In this document: piece after piece, positions 1-10,283 of the stretch
Position numbering within the stretch: position 1 is the first letter of the stretch
Layout: every line of letters begins with the position of its first letter
From: Coffea arabica
Taxonomy: Eukaryota > Streptophyta > Magnoliopsida > Gentianales > Rubiaceae
Length of the DNA: 64,000 nucleotides
Assembly: GCF_036785885.1 (NCBI RefSeq)
Contig: NC_092323.1
Coordinates: forward strand, 18,112,501 to 18,176,500
Direction of reading: 5' to 3'
The notes under the pieces: model-generated
The model's database searches: none
Seen by the model: the letters and a program-made list of their open reading frames with translations, nothing else
What the model was told of the DNA's origin: nothing
Position numbers and translations under genes: made by a program

Positions 1-1241
1 TTTTCATTTTATCAGATGTTCTTTTGGCTGAAGCTTCTACAAATTGCTTTGGTATTTTCTTTTTTTGCCTGCTTGACAGGGTGAGTTTCAGAAGAGATAT
101 GCTCCCAATTTTTTGCCACATTCTCATCATGACCACTTTGGCACACTAATATTTCAGTGAAGGTGATTCACAAAACAAAAAAGAGGGGGGGGGGAGGTAA
201 AACAAGTTTTTTGCACAATGTGAATGAAGAGTTCTATGTGAAAACAGTAAACCTAAATATACGCAGAAAGAAAAATAGACAGCAGCGGAATAAAACTAAT
301 CAATTTTAAGGTTGAAACCACAAAAATAATTCAGCATGGACCCGATAGATGTGTCACAATTAGAAATCCCTCGAATTCCTAGAACATGTTTTCTGTATAC
401 CCATTAAGCCCAAGAGCTCATAATCGCCCTCTATAATTGCAGGAAGACAAGACGAACCTTAACTTCACCTGACTAATGCTTCTCTAATACCAAAAAAAGA
501 ATGCCACTCAGAACATCCAAAGGTAAAACATTCATTTTTAACAATAAAGATGATGAATTACTTCTGTCCTTACTCAAATCAAATATGTTGAAACCAAAGT
601 AAGGTACATCAATAATCTTGATATGATTGTGTAGTTCCCGCAGATAACTTCAAGTTTCCTACATGCTAAGCATAAGCAAGAAATTAAGTGACAGTTAGGT
701 TTATGTGTTTGGTCCTTGGGTGGGAAAAGGCATGGGAGGAAATATGTCATGTTCGGGACTTTTAATGCCAGCAGAATATACCGCTCTCCCCCCCCCCCCT
801 TCAAAAAAAAACCCCCCTTCTATCTCATACACATGCATACGCATGCATGGAAACTCACAGCAGTAGCAAGTCTGTGCTCACAAACTGCTATGACAGTATA
901 GCACTGGATTGGAACAAACCCTCCAAGCATGCATATAACTGTTTCATTTGGGTAATACGCCTACTGTATAGTTCATCTTTACGGAAAACATTAATTTAGT
1001 ATATCACATCCTTCAAGTTTAAGCCACTTTTTTCCAAAGTCAATGCAGTTGTTTCATGGCCTCGATGGATTTCACAAGTCTTATATGGGAAAACATACAA
1101 GGATAGCTACTACATTCCAACAATTACATCAAGGAGATGTTTATCAAAACTAGTTAAGAGAAAATATAAAATTGAAAAGCAGAAATGAGGCTTCCAACAT
1201 ATTGTGACAAGTTGATTTCAAGCAAAAGTAGCATGTATTAC
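1..1241 (-). other. HDA19 intron, gene continues off left edge
   Basis: This stretch lies downstream of the GT donor that closes the second visible HDA19 coding exon. No translation matching the next expected exon (the segment after CYE, beginning TGVALGVEV in known HDA19) was found on the minus strand, so it reads as intron with the remaining exons beyond position 1. It holds a C-run followed by an A-run and C-run at about 788-817 and a G-run near 185-195. No other gene is seen. Confidence 0.6.
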
Positions 1242-3958
1242 CTCGTAACACCAGCAACGAGCAACATTACGTATTGTGTAGCCACCTCCACCGAGCAACA
1301 GCAGTGGGACATTAAATGATCTCATGTATCTTACACATTCTGCATGACCCTTAATTGACAAGTTAAAGCAACCCAACCTGTCTCCAGACAAGGAGTCAGC
1401 ACCACATTGCAAGACCACTGCACCAGGCCTAAAAACCTCCATCACTTTGCCCATTATTGGCTTGAACAAAGATTGATAGCTGTCATCATCAATTCCATCA
1501 TCTAGTGGAACATTAAGAGAGTAATACTTCCCCTTTCCAAATCCAAGGTCTCGTAAATCCCCGGTACCAGGAAAGTAATCTCCAAATTTATGAAATGAAA
1601 CAGTCATGACCCTGTCTGTAGTATAAAATGCCTCTTCAACACCATCCCCGTGATGAATATCAATGTCAACATACAAAACACGCTGCATAACAGATTACAA
1701 CAAGACAAATCAGGTAATGCGATGAGATAGTTATTGCACAAGAATGAAATGCATATCATAATTAGTTGAAATTTATAGATCCTAATACATATTGTTCATT
1801 AATACCTATTACCTTCACACCACCCATCATGTAAAAGTAAAACTTTTTCAAATGGTCCGAAAGGCAACTTTAGTCACCATGAAAACTAATCTTATAATTT
1901 CTATAGAAAAGGTCAAAGTGAGGAGAGGTAGCAAAAGTCAGTGCAAAAACTAGCTTCCCCTTGTTCAGATGGGAGGTGAAGGGCAGGGGTCTTCCAACCC
2001 AAATAGAAGGATTTGAAGAGGTGAAACACCAAATGACTGGCCAAAAAAAGGGATGACTGTATTCTCCCTACCTTGAATTTAGAATCTAAATTAAGAGAAA
2101 AAAATTTAGTGGCTAAAAAGTGTAACTAGTTTATTACTCAACTCTCCTGTCCAAAAGAAAAGGGGGAGAAAAAAGAAGAAAAATAGAATACATCCATTAC
2201 CTAGATGGTGAATTTTTAACCCCCACCATATCCTTCTCTGGAAACCAGGTGCATAGAAGTTCTCAAGCCACAATTCTATATGTTTTATCATTTATACAGG
2301 AAGACAAGGATGTTTATACCCACTATAAAGGATTCAAGTCTCATTAAAATATCCTGAACATGGTAACTAGAATAACTAAGATTACAGTTTAGGGCTAAAA
2401 AGGCAAACCAAATGCCTAGGCATATCCTAAAACCATAATATCATTCAAATTCGAAGTTTGTCCTTGCATCACAGGTAGCTTTGGCATGTTAAGAAGCTTA
2501 TCCTCCTCCTTTTATTTTTAGAACAACCCAAAAGGACCATGTCAAAATGGAGAGTATACTACTTTGACAAAATATCAATTTTGAAAATTCATTTCATAAT
2601 GCACCACTTTCCTAAAATATATACGTGACTATTCCTAGCACAATCAATGGCAGGCAGCAAGCTTATTAAATTCCAAAAAATAGAGTTCAGCATAGCAAAG
2701 ATAAAGTACAAGCCTACCCAACAAAGCCAGAAGATTTAATCAATTAATATCATAATCTACATCTCAACAAACCGTATTTTAATTGTCGACCTGGTACCTT
2801 CAGCATACACAGAAAAATGGAACAGGTCCTGCAGAAAATTTAGAAGCTCATTTCCCAATCAAAAAATTGGATGACAGTAATCCAATTCATGAGAAGAAAC
2901 CCCCACAAAAATAAAAGTGGTTAATGGAGAGAAAGGACAACAGTCAACAAATTCAAACAAAGATTATATAGTTCTTTAAACTGGATCCCATTCACTTGTA
3001 CCAATCAGAGCATGTCAATTTCAGCATTATATGAAATGCCCTGACAAAAACCATATTTTGCAATATAATTTTTACACATTGAAATAAAACAACATTCAAA
3101 TTTTCTACAATAGTCATGGCCAGGGAGCTCTACACAATTATAGTTGACTCAGAAACAAGCTTCAGCTATCTAGTTTATCCAAATTAGCCACTTTATGGCA
3201 TTATAAATCACCTGAAATAAATGCCAGAAATAGAATACGCAAAGTATACACTGGCCATAGAAGCAAGCCAAAAATACATGCCAACTGATGCAACAACTAA
3301 AACATTAATAGGCTTTCATAATCTCGACGTTTTTGATACCAGAGATATTAAAAGTAAAGGCTTCATTAGCCATTTAGACAAGTCATAACTAGTTAAGACC
3401 ATGAAGTCAGGAATTAAAAAACCAACCAACCTCATGCACTTTAAGAAGTTCCAATATTGCAAGCACTATATCATTCACATAGCAGAAACCCGAAGCCTCA
3501 CATTTCTTAGCATGATGCAACCCACCAGCCCAATTTACAGCAATATCACAATGTCCATGGTTCAACTTCACAGCCCCACCCACAGAGCCTCCAGCATATG
3601 TTTGACAGAACGAGTACAGACCATCAAAAACAGGACAATCTTCACCAACATTAAATCTTTTAAGCTGCCTCAACTGATCTTGCTGAGTTTCAGGAGTTAT
3701 ACAACGCAAGAAAGAAACATAATCATCTGCATGAAACCTGCAGAGATCCTTTTCCCTGGCAGGATTGGGCTTTAAAACATGCATATGCTGCAGCAACCCA
3801 TAATGTGCAAGAAGAGCATGTGTCATCCGAATTCTGTGAGGTTTCATTGGATGACCTTGCCCATAATAGTAGTTCCCAATCTCCGGGTCATAGAAGTAAC
3901 TGACTTTCCTTTTCACCCCATCTGGTCCAGACGGTAAGGAATTACCTCCAGTTTCCAT
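1242..3958 (-). CDS. HDA19: Histone deacetylase HDA19-like (class I RPD3/HDA1), 5' part
   Basis: Zn-dependent class I lysine deacetylase that removes acetyl groups from histone tails in nuclear co-repressor complexes. Two coding exons are visible: exon 1 at 3431-3958 (176 codons, start ATG at 3958) and exon 2 at 1242-1682 (147 codons). They join in phase 0 (GAG|CGT) across a 1.75-kb intron with GT donor and CAG acceptor. The 323 residues follow Arabidopsis HDA19 closely. Catalytic landmarks are present: the HH pair in [11 protein letters not shown], the metal ligands in DIDIHHGDG and CGADSLSGD, and the transition-state tyrosine in [10 protein letters not shown]. Exon 2 ends at CWCYE with a GT donor, so the C-terminal tail (roughly residues 324-500 in the family) lies off the left edge. 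A TTG two codons upstream of the ATG is also open but unlikely to be used. HDA6/HDA7-type paralogues are less likely because the N-terminus METGGNSL matches HDA19. Confidence 0.93.
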
Positions 3959-5505
3959 TGCCAAACTTAAAACACTCTCAAACCAATGCCTAACGAATGA
4001 AGGACAAAAACGATAAGCATAAAATCAAAATGCTTAGCCTCTATGCTAATCGGAAAACACAACATGCAATACATAAATGTATACGTACACAAAGAAGCAC
4101 AAGAATTCAAATCTAGGTGGAGTGAATAGAAATACTAATTGACAGAAGCGAAAGGGACAAAGATATGTATTGCTGGAGATACAAACCCTGTCCTTAGACA
4201 AGGAGCAAATCTATGCATAAGCATCATTGGGAAAAAAATGTCATCTGTATAACACAGCAAGAAAAGAGGTCTATAATTTATTTTTCAAATGATATTCTTC
4301 AATTGGCTGGTAATTATCCCTCGAAATCATCTTTAGACACGTTTTCAACCATGGATAAAGACTCAACTAAGTAGGAGTCTACTCGGACAAGTTCATGTGC
4401 CATCCACAATTCCCTGAAGCTGGAGACTGCAGAAGCAGTAGCAAATTGCTCAGAAAAATCATCTTTAGACACGTTTTCAACCATGGATAAAAACTCAACT
4501 AAGTAGGAGTCTACTCAGACAAGTTCACATGCCATCCACAATTCCCTAAAGTTGGAGACTCCAGAATCAGTGGCAAATTACTCTGACGTGGACAACTCAG
4601 GTGAGTCATAACAGTGAGTCAATAAAACAGCCAAATCTACACGTTTCGACTCAGGACCAAATCAAAAAACCTCTCTGCTTTACTTAAAATAATGAAAGGC
4701 CAGTGACAATCCCCAAAAACATTCATAAGTGAAATCCATCTAACAAAATCCCCGTCAAATAAAAACACCAAAACCAACAAGGAACTCATCTCCAGACCAA
4801 TCTTTAGCCCAAACGTGTCTCTTCAAAAACCCTTAAAAAGAGGGAGAGAAGAAGAAGGGGAATTAGAAGGGCGACCGATGCTTGCTTCCTTAAGCAAGGA
4901 AGGAGAAGCCATTCGCGTTAATAAAGGACCAGGTATTGGAACTCGGTTAGTGGTTTCATAACATTCTTTCCTTTATCGATCAACTACTAACCTCTAAAAG
5001 AATGCATACAACGGTACAAGAGACGATTGCAGGACAGATTCATCAACTGGGATGCCCTTATTTTCAATCTCTATCAAAATTTCAAATCCATTTATTTTCA
5101 TTCACAAATTCCTAAAAAAAAAAAAACCTTAATCTCAAAACCCATTAAAAACCAACCAACCAACAGGACCGATTTTTCCAGACCTTGAACAATGACTAAA
5201 GCAAAACTATCACCAAACAATAACCAGCAAAAGAAGAATAAAAAACCATTCATTGCAGTTCTACTAAAAGCTCAAGACCTTAATTAACTGACGCCATTCG
5301 TTAACCAGAGTTTATCAGCAGTAAAAAAACCTCAACTAATCGAGCAAATATCCCAGCTGTTTTCCGGTGTACCTGTAAGCAGAGGGCTTCCGATGTAGAC
5401 TCCAACGCCGTTGATCTCTCGGTGGCTGCCGGCGAAGGATTGAAGAAAGAGAGAAGCAAGAGTTGAGAACTGGGAAGTGATGGAGGAATAGGAAGAAGAA
5501 GAACG
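3959..5505 (-). other. HDA19 5'UTR with leader intron
   Basis: No coding exon lies between the HDA19 ATG and its TATA box. A plausible leader structure is a first non-coding exon from about 5505 to 5373, ending CAG|GTACAC, and an acceptor at 3990-3991 preceded on the minus strand by a T-rich tract. This would give a 1.38-kb 5'UTR intron and about 30 nt of leader before the ATG. It is inferred from splice consensus only. An open frame across 5301-5540 is part of this leader and is not considered a gene. Confidence 0.5.
4324..4585. repeat. 132-bp tandem duplication in HDA19 leader intron
   Basis: Two head-to-tail copies (4324-4455 and 4456-4585) share the order AAATCATCTTTAGACACG, CAACCATGGATAAA, CCACAATTCCCT and GGAGACT. 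They differ at roughly one position in ten, so the duplication is old. It lies inside the inferred 5'UTR intron. Confidence 0.9.
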
Positions 5506-5529
5506 AGAACGGGGAAAGCGGGGAAGATG

Positions 5530-5539
5530 CTTTTATACA
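5530..5539 (-). promoter_or_regulatory. TATA box of HDA19-like gene
   Basis: The minus strand reads TGTATAAAAG here, about 1.58 kb upstream of the ATG and about 160 bp upstream of the proposed leader donor. Transcription would start near 5500-5508, in a CT-rich leader typical of plant 5'UTRs. Confidence 0.6.
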
Positions 5540-5545
5540 ATGGGG

Positions 5546-6058
5546 CAGGAATCAGGTGAGGATCCTCGAGATGGATCCTTCTTGTTCAAGCATAGTATAG
5601 GACTAGGACTATATTTTGTGACCTCACTTTTTTTTTTTTTTAAGGGGGCTATTGTGACTCCAATTTTTTCAATTATTATTGATTGAGAATCACATACTTT
5701 ATGGGTGTATAATTAGTTGCAAAAGTTAATTTTTATGGAATTGGTTTTACAATTTAGAAATTAGTTTGTTAGCGAATTTTATGAAAATAAAGATATATAG
5801 ATATTAATTAAATCCTTGCAAAAAAAAAGGATGGAGCCATAATTTTAAAAAGAAAATTTCTGATATATTACATCAAAGTTTATATTATACTTTTACATTA
5901 TGTTGTTTTTATTTTAGTCCAAACATGTAATTTAGTTGATAGTTTACAAAAATATCCTTCTTCAAAAGAACGACTATTATGCGTTATTACTCATGGCAAT
6001 CTAACATGGTCTTTAAAAACGTTTTATTTTTTTAAAAAAATTAACATGTACAATTTAC
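5546..6058. other. Intergenic, AT-rich
   Basis: Upstream region of the HDA19-like gene. It contains T-runs near 5630 and A-runs near 5820. No gene, inverted repeat or recognisable element was found. Confidence 0.5.
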
Positions 6059-7290
6059 GACCTGTTTGGAACTTGAGTTTTTACTTAAGTTTGTATTATA
6101 CTAGTTTTTTACCAATTTTAACTACATTAACCTAAAAAATTTTCTCAAAATATTTTACTTACACACTTCAAAATACCCAAAACACATAAAAAAAATAATT
6201 TCCCTTCCCATTTTCTTTTTCTTCCTCCCCCACCCCAACCCACCACCACCTCTGTCACCGGCCGGGTGCCGATTCCTGCGCCGATCACCTCTTCCGGTGC
6301 CGGTCTTCTTTTTTTTTTTCCTTTCTCCCTTCCCCCCTCTTCCTCCCCCGCCATCCTCCCCTTTGCCTGATTTGATCCTCCCCTTTATTTTTCTCCCTCT
6401 CCCTCTCCCTCTCCTCCACTCCTCCCCCACCACCCTTCCCCTTCCCCTTCCCCTCTAGCCAATCTGGTCGTCAGACCAGATCGCACCGGGGTCATTTCTT
6501 TGTTCCCAATTTTCCCTCTCATTTCAATCTCCGCTGGGAAAAAGCCCTGAATCTCCGGTTCATCCTTAGTTCTGTGGCTAACCCAAGCTTTTTTTGCTCA
6601 TAATTTATCCCCCCCATCTCTCAAACAATTTGGTCAGACAGAAGGGGATGGCAATTTGGTCAGACAAGGAGTACCAAGTCAAAATCTCGTTAAAAGACAA
6701 GCACTTCTTTCCTAATCCCAAGTCCGAATAGCGCATCAATTTTCATTTTTAACTCCTTTTTTTTCGTTTTTCATACCCACGTCTTGAGGAAGAAGTACGC
6801 AACTCTTCCTTTCTTTGGTTCCTCCTCTGTAAAGTGTAAACGCGAATCCCAATTGATTTCTTCAAAAAAAGGTTTTTGTTGCTGCTTCATCTGCAGGCAG
6901 GTGAAGCAGCGGCGGGTGAGGAAAGAGGGAGGGGGAAGGGCAGAAGAGAGGAGAGAGGGAGAGGGAAAGGGAGAGGGAGAAGAGGGGTGGCGGGTAGAAG
7001 ATGGGGAGAGAAAAAATACAAAAAAAAAAGTTTTCTTTTGCTGCTTCATTGGCAGTTTCGGGAGAGGGAATAGGGGAGGGGAGGGGAGGGGGAAGAGGAA
7101 AGGAGAAGAAGCGGGAAGGAAGGAAAGAAAAAAAAAGAAAGAAAGAAAAAAAAAAGAAAAAAGAAAATGAAAGAAAGAAAATGAAAAGGAAAAAAGTTTT
7201 CCATCTAAAAGTTTTTCTATAATTTCTACAGTGATCTACAGTAAAGTTTTAGACAAATTTCCAAAAACCTCAGGTGCCAAACGGGGCCTT
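6059..7290. mobile_element. Fold-back element with pyrimidine-rich and purine-rich arms
   Basis: The left end (CCTGTTTGGAACTTGAGTTT from 6061) and the reverse complement of the right end (CCCCGTTTGGCACCTGAGGT, up to about 7290) match over about 30 bp at roughly 70%. GTTTGG-type termini are common in plant non-autonomous DNA transposons. Inside, 6180-6450 is almost pure pyrimidine (CCCTCT/CTTCC) and 6900-7200 almost pure purine (GGGAGA/GAAAG), so the strand can fold on itself. A TTGCTGCTTCAT motif occurs twice, near 6877 and 7039. Long open frames here are low-complexity Arg/Lys/Gly or Ser/Pro readings and are not considered genes. No clear target duplication was found, so the superfamily (hAT or Mutator) is unresolved. 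Confidence 0.6.
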
Positions 7291-7377
7291 AGATCAATCA
7301 CAAATTATGCGTCTTTATTAGACCCTAGTGTTTGCGATTTGGGGTCTAAATAACTGAGCAGTTGGTCATTTTAACAC

Positions 7378-7909
7378 GAACTAACTCCACTTTGCATTCT
7401 TAAACTTGTACCACTTTCTTATTTGCACTCTAAATTTTGATTTTGGACAATTTGTACCGTAAACTCTTAATTTTAGATACTTTGTACCCTCTACTCCCAA
7501 ATTTCTCTTATTTAAGCCCAATCAATAATCATGTTTCTAAAATTAATGAGATAAAGGATAGTGAAAATCAATGATAATGTACCATTTTGTTCTAATTACG
7601 ATTCTTTAACTTTTTTTGACCACTTTTAGTACCTTGTCATTGATTTATATAGTCAAAGTCATTAGTGTAAATTAACGATAATGTACTGCTTTATTTTTAC
7701 TATAATACCTTAGCACTTTTAAACCATTTTTAACACATTGTCATTAATTTATTGGGTCCTCTATGCTATTAATTCCACTAAAGTTGTCATTAATTGGATT
7801 TAAATAGGATAAACTCGTGAGTCTAGAATGTAAAGTATTCAAAATTGAGAATTTAAGGTGCAAAGTGAAAAAATAATACAAATTTGGTGGTGTACAGTAG
7901 AGTTAGCTC
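7378..7909. mobile_element. MITE with long inverted repeats
   Basis: The left end (GAACTAACTCCACTTTGCA) and the reverse complement of the right end (GAGCTAACTCTACTGTACA) run as inverted repeats for about 90 bp at roughly two-thirds identity. The interior has two degenerate copies of a block reading ATAATGTAC...CTTTTA...ACATTGTCATT. There is no coding capacity. TTTTAA lies close to both outer edges and may be a target-site remnant. Confidence 0.55.
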
Positions 7910-9318
7910 TTTTAAGAAGAATCACTTTGGTCATTTAAAAGGATTTGTCCAACTAATGTGGATGAGCACTAGTTAAAGTCTAAAGTGTTAGTTTTCTTCT
8001 TTTTTTTTCTAGTAGTTTGTTAAGTCGAAAGTTGAAGTTTTGAAATTAAAGAAAAAAAGAATTTATTTTTACTATAATTCAAAAAAAGTGAATTTGACAT
8101 TGTACCAAACATAAAAAAAAAATTATATGTTGTGATGCAACGAGCAATCGGTGCTTTCAAGAGAAGTTGTCGAACCAATATAGAATGAGCACTAGTTGAA
8201 GTAAGAGATAGAGCTACAAACGAACCAAATCAAGTTTGAAGTCGAACCTCCTCACACTTAAAAAAATAAAAAGTAATTATTTCATTCTTTAAAAAAGAAT
8301 AAAATAATCATTTTTCTTAATAAATAATAAAAATATTGTGATATATATATGTAATTTCACTATTGAAATAATATATATATATATATTAGACCATATATAC
8401 CTGGCCAATCTAGTCTTTTTTGGGATGAGCTACCAATGACACAAAATTCCTTCGGTGGATAGTGGGGCAAAAAAGAAAGTCTACATTCTAGCTCTCATTA
8501 AAATCTTTAAAAAAATTTTGGTAAGAAATTTTATTGTAATTATAAACCTTTGACATATATTTGTGGCCTTATAACTTGCCATAGTGATGCATATTTTTGG
8601 TGATTTTTGACTGAAATTGAATGTCGACATTATTTTGGTCCCGCATAGACTTGTATAGTGGTAACTAGAATTTTATGCTTTATCGACTATTTTATTGATG
8701 AATGAATTATGTACTAAACTTGGTGACTGCTGTAATTATTCTTTATAATTGTTATTGATTTAGGGATGTTTATGTGTAGCATTGTTATCTTGGAATGCTT
8801 GTAATTCGGGCCAAACTTTGCCCAAATTCTTTTAAAAAATTTGTCCCGCCAAAGCTTTTTTCTTTGTAATGATTTTAATGAGAACTGGAATGTAGGCTTC
8901 CTGTTTTGTCCCTTCGTCCACCTATAGAATTTTTGTGATTGGTGGCTCAAGCCAAAAAGGACTAGATTGGTAAGGCTAATGTAGTTGAGAGACTAAATTA
9001 GTCACAATTAAAGTTTAGAAACCTTTTGATAAATAGTTTAGGAACTATTTTGGCCTTTTGCTCTTTTTAGAATTATGACTTTGAATTTGAACCATTTGCT
9101 AATTACTTCTACTTATTTTATTTGGATAGAATATACATACTTCAGTCAGTGTTGGTAAATTGAAATTGGAGCAATGTTGTTTCTATTTTTAATTTATTAG
9201 TTAATTTTGCTAATATCAAATTGTTTCAATTTGAATGATTTGGAATGTTTTGGTTTCTTTTTCTAATTTAATGTCATTTAGTTTTTGAATAGAAGGGTTG
9301 GATTTTGATGTTACTACT
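7910..9318. other. Intergenic AT-rich DNA
   Basis: It holds a degenerate duplicated motif (GAGCACTAGTT near 7964 and 8187) and a TA-repeat near 8341-8390. There is no recognisable gene. An open frame at 8714-8950 has no family resemblance. Confidence 0.4.
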
Positions 9319-9710
9319 TGAATTTAAATAGCTATTATAATTTTGGTATTGTGCTAAGTTATTTTTATCATAGTGCTGCCAAAATGAATAATTTTGATTA
9401 TTATTATTTCTTTCTTAATCACAGTCATTTATATCATTTTCAATTTAGTCATATATAAATTTAGTAGGTATTTAAATTATGATAGTATATTAGGTTTTTT
9501 TAACATATCTATTCAAGAAATATTATTAATTGATAAACACGCACATAGTAACTATGTAGCATGAAGATTTAAGGTAGTTTTATATACTTAAAATAAATTA
9601 AAATTCTAAGGAAAAAAGGAGACTTAAGTTGAAAACACCTCTTGCATATATTATTTGAACTATTTTTTATTAATTAATTCACTTGTTTTCTTGGTTTTCA
9701 AATTGCATGT
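9319..9710 (+). repeat. Dispersed AT-rich repeat, copy 1
   Basis: Resembles 25240-25620 in the same orientation. Shared landmarks in order are GTGCTAA(G/A)TTATTTT, GCCAAAATGAAT, TTAATCA(C/T)AGT, TATATCATTT, TTAGGTTTT and a final CTTGGT...CAAATTG-like block. It is non-coding and probably an old transposon or LTR fragment of unknown type. Confidence 0.6.
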
Positions 9711-10283
9711 TTCGGTTGTATTTTACGTCAGAATTACCATCTAGAAAGATATAGATAGTGTTTTAAATATGTATGGATTATTAGTATTCCAATGAATAAT
9801 TATTTGTTTCCCGGTCAAAGGTATTAACCGGAAATAGAATAACGCAATCTCGTTTGGATAGTCAGTTTTGGCAGAATACTAAGTAGGATTCCTGTTTGGA
9901 TTGTATATTCTGTACATGGAAGTATTGATTTATTTTAGTTGACCAATATAAATTAGACATCCTCACCATATAAGAATATTTGGACCACGGAGACAGGCAA
10001 CAGCTATGCTAAGTTCATATAATTGACAGTGCTTCCGTTATGAGATTAAAAAAAAGTTGAGATTCAAAATCGGGGGAATTCATGGGAAACTTTTTGACTA
10101 TATTCAAAACATGGAAAAAAGAAATATTGGATTAAGGCTCACCAAACCTGCACCAAGTAAAGCAAACCCATACAATTGCCAAAGGATTGAACTAGTTGAC
10201 TCAAATAAGTGTAATGCATAAAAGGTTCATAATTACCGATACTTGACTACTGAAATTATAACATCGTTATCACTTATTGATTC
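9711..10283. other. Intergenic AT-rich DNA next to Harbinger remnant
   Basis: No gene seen. It may include the 3' non-coding end of the Harbinger element, but no terminal repeat could be placed. Confidence 0.35.

Noticed and set aside
3401..3775. Plus-strand frame of 124 codons
   Set aside because: Antisense to HDA19 exon 1, whose translation is strongly conserved.
5301..5540. 79-codon frame upstream of HDA19
   Set aside because: It overlaps the TATA box and inferred non-coding leader exon and has no recognised motif.
6145..7222. Several long open frames on both strands
   Set aside because: They are readings of CT/GA-rich low-complexity DNA inside the fold-back element, giving Arg/Lys/Glu/Gly or Ser/Pro runs with no domain.
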